A stretch of 64,000 nt of DNA, from contig PLWV01000013.1 of assembly GCA_003153155.1 (NCBI GenBank), forward strand, positions 1 through 64,000. The letters run 5' to 3'. Below, one piece after another: positions 58,610 through 64,000 of the stretch. The stretch's first letter is position 1. Every line of letters starts with the position of its first letter. The position numbers and the translations under genes are program-made. Source of the stretch: Gallionella sp. (GTDB lineage: Bacteria > Pseudomonadota > Gammaproteobacteria > Burkholderiales > Gallionellaceae). Below the pieces are notes generated by a model. It was given only the letters and a program-made list of their open reading frames with translations, searched no databases and was not told where the DNA came from.

Positions 58610-59860
58610 TTAATTCAGGGCGTGTTGCATCAACATTTTTTTCAGCGGGATGAGGTGATTGGTGGCATTCAGCCCAAAATTGCGCACGGCACGCAACAGC
58701 GGAACGTCATTATTGAACAAATGCTTCAGGCCGTAAGTCGTCGCCTGCATCGCATAGATGTCTTCTTTGCGTTTTCGTTCATAACGGCGCAGCAATTGTG
58801 CATCACCGCAGTCGTTTTGCGCGTCCCGTTCGACCAGTATCTGCGCCAGTTGGCGCGCATCGCGAAAGCCGGTATTCACACCCTGCCCCGCCAGCGGGTG
58901 CATATTGTGTGCGGCATCGCCGATCAATGCCACGCGTGGCGCGCTGATCTGCGGCAATACCAACAGTCGCAACGGGTAAGCGGCGGGTGGCGTAATGAGT
59001 TGCAGATCACCGAGTGTGTGCCGCGATGCGGTAGCAACTTGTGCGCATAGCTCATCATGCGACATTGCAAGCAGTCGCGCTGACTGCTCGGGGCTGACCG
59101 ACCACACCATGGAAACCCGCAGACCGGGCAGCGGCAGCAAGGCAAGAATGCCCCCGGTTTGAAACCATTGGTAGGCAATACCGCGATGCGGCAGCTCAGT
59201 GGAGAAGTTTGCCACTACGCCATGTTGTTGATAGTCCACCGGCGCGGCACTGATTCCTGCTTGCTTGCGCACCCAGGAATCGCGCCCATCCGCGCCTACG
59301 ATGAGTTTGGCACTCAGGGTATGGCCATCTTCCAGTGTAAGCATGGCCGCATCCGCAGCAAACTGGAGTGATGCGCAGCGTTTCGGATGCAGCAGGGTGA
59401 GGTTTTCTTGCGCTTGCAGCACTTGCCACAGCGCGTGCTGCAACGCGCGGTTTTCCAATATGCACGCCAGTTCCGCCACGCCCATTTGATAGGCGCTGAA
59501 TTCCAGTTCCGCTCCTGTGTCGCCAAACACACGCATCGCTTCGACCGCTGCGATGCGGCCGGCATCCAGCAAAGACCATGCGCCGGATTGCTCGAGAAAG
59601 CTGCGGCTGCCCGGGCTGATCGCGTAAATGCGGCTATCCCATTCGTTAATGTGAAACCCGCGCAGCGATTCGTTCGCCCCCTCACCCGCTTGCGGGAGAG
59701 GGTTGGGGAGAGGGGAACGGGCGTTATTGGTCGGCGTGTTGCCCAGCTTTGGCGCGGGCTGGCTTTCCACCAACGCCAATGACAGCCCGCTGTGCTTGAG
59801 AGCGGCGGCCAGACTGGCTCCCACCAATCCCCCGCCTATGATCACGACATCGAATTTCAT
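58610..59860 (-). CDS. UbiH/UbiF/VisC-family FAD hydroxylase with repeat-encoded insertion
   Basis: 416 residues from the ATG at 59860 (MKFDVVIIGGGLVGASL); an ATG four codons earlier is also in frame. FAD-binding GGGLVGASLAAAL, the DG motif GADGRDSWVRKQAG and the GD motif LIGDAAHNMHPLAGQGVNTGFRDA are all intact. It hydroxylates the ubiquinone ring precursor. Residues around 43-65 (RSPLPNPLPQAGEGAN and flanks) are translated from a CT-rich dispersed repeat at 59672-59716. They sit between the first FAD strand and the 'DSRIYAISPGS' motif, where family members are usually shorter. Confidence 0.88.
   Translation of the reverse strand: MKFDVVIIGGGLVGASLAAALKHSGLSLALVESQPAPKLGNTPTNNARSPLPNPLPQAGEGANESLRGFHINEWDSRIYAISPGSRSFLEQSGAWSLLDAGRIAAVEAMRVFGDTGAELEFSAYQMGVAELACILENRALQHALWQVLQAQENLTLLHPKRCASLQFAADAAMLTLEDGHTLSAKLIVGADGRDSWVRKQAGISAAPVDYQQHGVVANFSTELPHRGIAYQWFQTGGILALLPLPGLRVSMVWSVSPEQSARLLAMSHDELCAQVATASRHTLGDLQLITPPAAYPLRLLVLPQISAPRVALIGDAAHNMHPLAGQGVNTGFRDARQLAQILVERDAQNDCGDAQLLRRYERKRKEDIYAMQATTYGLKHLFNNDVPLLRAVRNFGLNATNHLIPLKKMLMQHALN
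59672..59716 (-). repeat. CT-rich dispersed repeat inside the UbiH-family gene
   Basis: Plus strand CGCCCCCTCACCCGCTTGCGGGAGAGGG...GGGGAGAGGGG. Same class as repeat F (13.8 and 52 kb). It is read in frame as SPLPNPLPQAGEGAN, a peptide known as translated repeat in many proteobacteria. Confidence 0.82.
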
Positions 59861-59939
59861 GCGCAGAATCATAACACGCCGCCAAGTTTCATTTATAATC
59901 CCTCCCCCTCGCGGAAAAACCCCCTAGCGGAAAAACAAG

Positions 59940-60947
59940 ATGCGCATCGGTCCCTATCAACTGAAAAACAATCTCATCGTTGCCCCTATGGCAGGGGTGA
60001 CGGATCGCCCTTTCCGCATGTTGTGCAAACGCATGGGAGCGGGCATGGCGGTGAGCGAGATGGTATCTTCCAATTCACTGTTGTACGGTTCGGAAAAGAC
60101 CAAGCGCCGCGCCAACCATGAAGGCGAGGTCGATCCGATCTCGGTGCAGATCGTTGGCGCCGATCCTCAAATGCTGGCACAAGCCGCACAATACAACGTG
60201 GATCACGGCGCGCAGATCATCGACATCAATATGGGTTGTCCGGCTAAAAAAATCTGCAACGTGATGGCCGGTTCCGCGTTGTTGCAAAATGAACCGCTGG
60301 TGGCGCAATTGCTGGAAGCGGTGGTCGGCGCGGTGAATGTGCCCGTCACACTCAAGATTCGCACGGGTTGGGACAAGCAGAATCGCAATGCCATCCGCAT
60401 CGCCAGGATCGCCGAAGCATCGGGCATTCAAGCCCTGGCGATACATGGACGCACGCGCGCCTGCGCCTACACCGGCGACGCCGAATACGACACCATCGCC
60501 GCGGTCAAGGCCAGCGTGAGCATTCCCATCATCGCCAACGGCGACATCACCACGCCGGAAAAAGTCAAATACGTGCTGGAACAAACCAGCGCGGATGCCG
60601 TGATGATCGGCCGCGCGGCACAGGGTCGTCCGTGGCTGTTCCGCGAGATTTCTCATTTCCTCAACACCGGCGAACATCTGCCCGCACCGCAAGTCGGCGA
60701 GATCCATCGCGTGCTGCGGGATCATGTGCATGAGCTGTATGGCTTCTACGGCGAACACACCGGTTTGCGCGTGGCGCGCAAACACATCTCCTGGTACACC
60801 AAGGGCTTGAGCGGCTCGGCACAGTTCCGGCATCGGATGAATCAATTGGAAAATCCTACAGAACAGTTGGCGGCAGTGGATGAATTTTTTGCGGAGCAAG
60901 CGCAGCGTGGAACACAACTGCATTACATCGAGGAACTGGCAGCATGA
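59940..60947 (+). CDS. dusB: tRNA-dihydrouridine synthase B
   Basis: 335 residues. The FMN-binding TIM barrel begins IVAPMAGVTDRPFR. The catalytic Cys is in DINMGCPAKKICNVMAGSALL (about 100), with 'IHGRTRACAYTGDAEY' and 'IANGDITTPEKVKYVLEQTSADAVMIGRAAQGRPW' following. It reduces uridine in the tRNA D-loop. The stop overlaps the fis start by 4 bases, the classic dusB-fis operon. Confidence 0.97.
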   Translation: MRIGPYQLKNNLIVAPMAGVTDRPFRMLCKRMGAGMAVSEMVSSNSLLYGSEKTKRRANHEGEVDPISVQIVGADPQMLAQAAQYNVDHGAQIIDINMGCPAKKICNVMAGSALLQNEPLVAQLLEAVVGAVNVPVTLKIRTGWDKQNRNAIRIARIAEASGIQALAIHGRTRACAYTGDAEYDTIAAVKASVSIPIIANGDITTPEKVKYVLEQTSADAVMIGRAAQGRPWLFREISHFLNTGEHLPAPQVGEIHRVLRDHVHELYGFYGEHTGLRVARKHISWYTKGLSGSAQFRHRMNQLENPTEQLAAVDEFFAEQAQRGTQLHYIEELAA

Positions 60948-61195
60948 GCGATGGGTTGATCAGCGAGAATGAAATGGCGCGCTACGTGCGCAAAACGCTC
61001 AAGGAATATTTCAAAGACCTCGACGGCGAAGCGCCCTGTTGCGAAATGTACAACATGGTAATTAACTGCGTCGAAAAGCCGCTGCTCGAAATGGTGCTGG
61101 AACACGTTGGCGGCAACCAGACCCGCGCGGCGGAAATGCTGGGTATCAATCGCAATACCTTGCGCAAGAAGATGCAACAGCACGGCATCGCGTAG
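60944..61195 (+). CDS. fis: DNA-binding protein Fis
   Basis: 83 residues, short like other betaproteobacterial Fis. The C-terminal HTH '[31 protein letters not shown]' is complete; the N-terminal beta-arm is shorter than in E. coli. It is a nucleoid protein activating rRNA and many growth genes. Its last codons (HGIA-stop) form the first unit of an 18-bp tandem repeat array that runs toward purH. Confidence 0.95.
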   Translation: MSDGLISENEMARYVRKTLKEYFKDLDGEAPCCEMYNMVINCVEKPLLEMVLEHVGGNQTRAAEMLGINRNTLRKKMQQHGIA

Positions 61196-61312
61196 TAGCG
61201 GCACGGCATCGCGTAGGGGCACGGCATCGCGTAGGGGCACAGCATCGCGTAGGGGCACGGCATCGCGTAGGGGCACGGCATCGCGTAGGGGCACGGCGCG
61301 CCGTGCCCCTAC
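61180..61312 (+). repeat. 18-bp tandem repeat array ending in a 28-bp perfect palindrome
   Basis: GCACGGCATCGCGTAGGG is repeated five times (61201-61290, one copy with a single change). It is preceded by a 21-base variant that is the fis 3' end (61180-61200) and followed by GCACGGCGCGCCGTGCCCCTAC. Positions 61285-61312 form a perfect palindrome with GTAGGGGCACGGCG arms. It fills the fis-purH gap. Confidence 0.92.
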
Positions 61313-61338
61313 TCAATTTATTTTTCATTGGAATCAAC

Positions 61339-62904
61339 ATGGCAACAATCAAGCAGGCACTCATCAGCGTGTCGGACAAGTCCGGCGTTCTCGAATTCGC
61401 GCAAGGGTTGAACCAACTGGGCGTAAAAATCCTCTCCACCGGCGGCACCGCCAAGCTGCTCGCCGACAACGGCATTCCGGTCACCGAGGTGGCGGACTAC
61501 ACCGGCTTTCCGGAGATGCTGGATGGAAGAGTAAAAACGCTGCAACCGAAAGTGCATGCGGGCATCCTGGCACGGCGCGATCTGCCGGAACACGTTGCCA
61601 CACTAAAGAAACATGGCATCCCGACCATCGATCTGGTGGTGGTGAATCTGTATCCGTTTGCGGCGACCGTCGCAAAACCGGATTGCACGCTGGAAGATGC
61701 CATCGAGAACATCGACATCGGCGGGCCGACCATGGTGCGCGCGGCGGCGAAGAACCACGGCCATGTCGCCATCGTCACCGATCCGGCGGACTACTCTGAA
61801 ATACTCGCAGAGATGCAAACCAACAACGGCGCGGTGAGTGACGCGACACGTTTCGATCTGGCGAAGAAAGCCTTCTCGCACACTGCCGCTTACGATTCCG
61901 CGATCAGCAACTACCTCACCGCGATCAATGCGGACGGCACGAAGAGCGCGTTCCCGGCACAGATCAATTTCAACTTTGCCAAGGTGCAGGACATGCGCTA
62001 TGGCGAAAACCCGCACCAGAGCGCCGCGTTCTACCGCGACCTCAATCCGGTGGTGGGCGGCATCGCCGACTACACCCAGTTGCAGGGCAAGGAGCTGTCC
62101 TACAACAACATCGGCGACGCCGATGCCGCCTGGGAACTGGTCAAAACTTTCGAGCAACCGGCTTGTGTCATAGTCAAACACGCCAATCCGTGCGGCGTGG
62201 CGATTGCCGACAGCGCGCTGAATGCTTACAAGCTGGCCTACGCGACGGACACCACCTCCGCGTTCGGCGGCATCATCTCCTTCAACCGCGAGTTGGATGC
62301 CGACAGCGCGATGCAGATCACCACCAACCAGTTCGTCGAACTCATCATCGCGCCATCCGCCAGCGAAGCCGCACTCAAGGTCACGGCGGCGAGACAGAAC
62401 GTACGCGTGCTCACCGTGCCGCTGTCCAACGCGCACAACCAGTTCGACTTCAAACGCGTCAGCGGCGGCCTGCTGGTGCAATCGCCGGATACGCTGAACG
62501 TGCAGGCAGCGCAACTCAAGGTGGTGACCAAGGCGCAGCCCACCAACGAGCAACTGCAAGACCTGCTGTTCGCCTGGCGCGTGGCGAAGTACGTAAAATC
62601 CAATGCCATCGTGTTCTGTAAGAACGGCCATACCCTCGGCGTGGGCGCGGGACAGATGAGCCGCGTGGACAGCACGCGCATCGCCAGCATCAAGGCGCAA
62701 AACGCGGGCCTGAACCTGGCGGGTTCTGTCGTGGCATCGGACGCCTTCTTCCCGTTCCGCGACGGCATTGATGTGCTGGCGGCGGCAGGCGCGAAAGCCG
62801 TGATCCAGCCGGGCGGCTCGATGCGTGACGCGGAAGTGATCGCGGCGGCGGACGAGCATGGGATTGCAATGGTTTTCACTGGCTACCGTCACTTCCGGCA
62901 TTAA
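61339..62904 (+). CDS. purH: Bifunctional AICAR transformylase / IMP cyclohydrolase
   Basis: 521 residues from the ATG at 61339; the open frame extends to 61303 into the repeat array. The IMP cyclohydrolase domain (about 1-195) has '[18 protein letters not shown]' and 'STGGTAKLL'. The transformylase domain (about 200-521) has '[16 protein letters not shown]', 'KHANPCGVA' (Lys-His pair) and the C-terminal '[31 protein letters not shown]'. Last two steps of IMP synthesis. purD follows after 224 bases of repeats. Confidence 0.97.
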   Translation: MATIKQALISVSDKSGVLEFAQGLNQLGVKILSTGGTAKLLADNGIPVTEVADYTGFPEMLDGRVKTLQPKVHAGILARRDLPEHVATLKKHGIPTIDLVVVNLYPFAATVAKPDCTLEDAIENIDIGGPTMVRAAAKNHGHVAIVTDPADYSEILAEMQTNNGAVSDATRFDLAKKAFSHTAAYDSAISNYLTAINADGTKSAFPAQINFNFAKVQDMRYGENPHQSAAFYRDLNPVVGGIADYTQLQGKELSYNNIGDADAAWELVKTFEQPACVIVKHANPCGVAIADSALNAYKLAYATDTTSAFGGIISFNRELDADSAMQITTNQFVELIIAPSASEAALKVTAARQNVRVLTVPLSNAHNQFDFKRVSGGLLVQSPDTLNVQAAQLKVVTKAQPTNEQLQDLLFAWRVAKYVKSNAIVFCKNGHTLGVGAGQMSRVDSTRIASIKAQNAGLNLAGSVVASDAFFPFRDGIDVLAAAGAKAVIQPGGSMRDAEVIAAADEHGIAMVFTGYRHFRH

Positions 62905-62910
62905 GCCTGC

Positions 62911-62970
62911 TGATGAAACTACTAGCCATCTGACTATGCTGCCAAAAGACGACAGCCGAGTCATTGGTTA
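62911..62970 (+). repeat. 60-bp palindromic element, copy D
   Basis: TGATGAAACTACTAGCCATC...GAGTCATTGGTTA, exactly 60 bp, 6 bases after the purH stop. Stem ends are TGACT/AGTCA where other copies have CGACT/AGTCG, a paired change. Several inner positions no longer pair. Confidence 0.82.
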
Positions 62971-63035
62971 TGCGCTCGGCATAACTGTGTTGCTCAAGGG
63001 CTCGGAATGCGGGATCACGAAGTGATAGACACTTT

Positions 63036-63089
63036 CGTAAACTCCGCTTTCTCGCCCTTTCGCGCCTTGTTCTGCCTTCGCTCGCGACG
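63036..63089. repeat. Truncated copy of the 146-bp MITE core
   Basis: GTAAACTCCGCTTTCTCGCC...CGCGCCTTGTTCTGCCTTCG...CTCGCGACG matches the reverse complement of about 46595-46650. The terminal inverted repeats are absent. Confidence 0.72.
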
Positions 63090-63128
63090 GCTTAATCGCG
63101 CTCCGTTGATAGAAAGGTTTATAGGTTT

Positions 63129-64000
63129 ATGAAGATTCTGGTTATCGGTTCCGGCGGACGCGAGCACGCGCTGGCGTGGCGTCTGGCGCAAGGCGCCAAG
63201 GTGCAGAAGGTGTATGTCGCGCCGGGCAATGCGGGCACGGCGCTGGAAGACGGCGTGGAGAATGTCGCCATCACCGCCATTCCCGACCTGATAGCATTCG
63301 CGCAACGCGAAGACATCTACATGACCGTGGTCGGGCCGGAAGCGCCGCTGGCGGCGGGCATTGTGGATGCCTTCCGCGCTGCCGGGTTAAAAATTTTTGG
63401 CCCGACCAAGGCGGCGGCGCAACTCGAATCTTCCAAGGATTTCGCCAAGCGTTTCATGGTGCGCCACAACATCCCCACCGCTTTTTTCGAGACCTTCAGC
63501 AACATCAAGGCAGCACGCGCCTATGTCGAGAAGCATGGCGCGCCTATCGTCATCAAGGCCGATGGTTTGGCGGCAGGCAAAGGAGTCGTGGTGGCGATGA
63601 GCAAGGACGAAGCGTTCGATGCCATAGACATGATGCTGTCCGAAAAACTATTGGCCGGGCACCCGTCCGACAATAAACTCGGGGACGCCGGCTCGCGCGT
63701 GGTGATCGAGGAATTCCTCGAGGGTGAGGAAGCCAGTTTCATCGTGATGGTGGACGGCAAGCATGTGCTGCCACTCGCCACCAGCCAGGATCACAAACGT
63801 TTATTGGATGGCGACCAGGGCCCCAACACCGGCGGCATGGGCGCGTATTCTCCTGCACCCGTCGTCACACCGGAAATCCATGCCCGCGTGCTGCGCGAAG
63901 TGATACAACCGGTGGTGCGCGGCATGGAACAGGAAGGTCACGCTTACACCGGATTCCTGTATGCCGGTCTGATGATAGACGCTAATGGCGGCATTAAGGT
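63129..64000 (+). CDS. purD: Phosphoribosylamine-glycine ligase (partial, 5' part)
   Basis: 290 codons visible, cut by the window end. Start ATG at 63129 (MKILVIGSGGREHALAWRLAQ). ATP-grasp motifs 'IVIKADGLAAGKGVVVAMSKDEA' and 'VVIEEFLEGEEASFIVMVDGKHVLPLATSQDHKRLLDGDQGPNTGGMGAYSPAP' are intact. It makes GAR in purine synthesis. Normal order after purH. Confidence 0.96.
   Translation, partial: MKILVIGSGGREHALAWRLAQGAKVQKVYVAPGNAGTALEDGVENVAITAIPDLIAFAQREDIYMTVVGPEAPLAAGIVDAFRAAGLKIFGPTKAAAQLESSKDFAKRFMVRHNIPTAFFETFSNIKAARAYVEKHGAPIVIKADGLAAGKGVVVAMSKDEAFDAIDMMLSEKLLAGHPSDNKLGDAGSRVVIEEFLEGEEASFIVMVDGKHVLPLATSQDHKRLLDGDQGPNTGGMGAYSPAPVVTPEIHARVLREVIQPVVRGMEQEGHAYTGFLYAGLMIDANGGIK

Noticed and set aside
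61180-61312. Tandem units considered as a CRISPR array
   Set aside because: Units are contiguous 18-mers with no unique spacers, and no cas genes lie near.

Overview
The window reads as chromosomal DNA of a Gram-negative betaproteobacterium. The best guess is a member of Nitrosomonadales close to the Gallionella/Sideroxydans group. This rests on gene order (rng-maf-rlmH-rsfS-nadD, dusB-fis-purH-purD, pilU-pilT beside yggS-proC-yggT-yggU, ilvA opposite apaG-mltA), on the many PAS/GGDEF/EAL and HD-GYP-type signalling proteins, and on the repeat families present. It is inference without a database search. No rRNA, tRNA, CRISPR array, intact transposase or prophage was found.

Layout. 0-22 kb is mostly core: mgtE, mtgA, aroE; a zinc-type uptake cluster (ABC permease and binding protein, outer-membrane porin-like protein, small Cys/His protein, TonB-like protein) but no ATPase; an RNase II-family exonuclease; a small cytochrome c; a VanZ-like protein; a 2Fe-2S ferredoxin; a NodIJ-type ABC exporter; hemJ; a THUMP methyltransferase; pilU/pilT; and yggS-proC-yggT-yggU. 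22-41 kb is an accessory belt of small envelope proteins, a PAP2 phosphatase, a cytochrome c, a hemerythrin, a large GAF-PAS-GGDEF-EAL protein, two further ABC exporters (DrrAB-like, and an HlyD/ATPase/permease set), a proton-pump P-type ATPase, relics of an integrase, a HigB-like toxin and a sensor kinase, and a broken HD-GYP regulator. 41-64 kb is core again: rng, maf, rlmH, rsfS, nadD, aceE-aceF, a 5-formyl-THF cyclo-ligase, ilvA, apaG, mltA, envelope lipoproteins, dsbC with a PAS-GGDEF protein, a UbiH-family hydroxylase, dusB-fis, purH and the start of purD.

The most unusual content is the repeat population and its contact with genes. A palindromic element, exactly 60 bp (20 codons) in three of its four copies, sits in frame inside the RNase II-family gene. 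Another copy sits inside a second repeat whose uninterrupted counterpart lies at 52 kb, which gives a filled and an empty site in one window. The fourth, degenerate copy is near 40.8 kb. Stem differences between copies are partly compensatory. A second repeat family is inserted in frame in the UbiH-family gene and also covers the 5' end of mltA. Other repeats supply the aroE stop codon, abut the aceE stop, and place a ribosome-binding-site-like sequence before hemJ. A 59-residue orphan gene is bracketed by two direct copies of a hairpin repeat, and an 18-bp tandem array has grown out of the fis 3' end.

Working picture: a respiring cell with c-type cytochromes, type IV pili and c-di-GMP control, zinc import, several exporters and a proton pump. 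Its genome is shaped by short non-autonomous palindromic repeats, some of which have become part of proteins.
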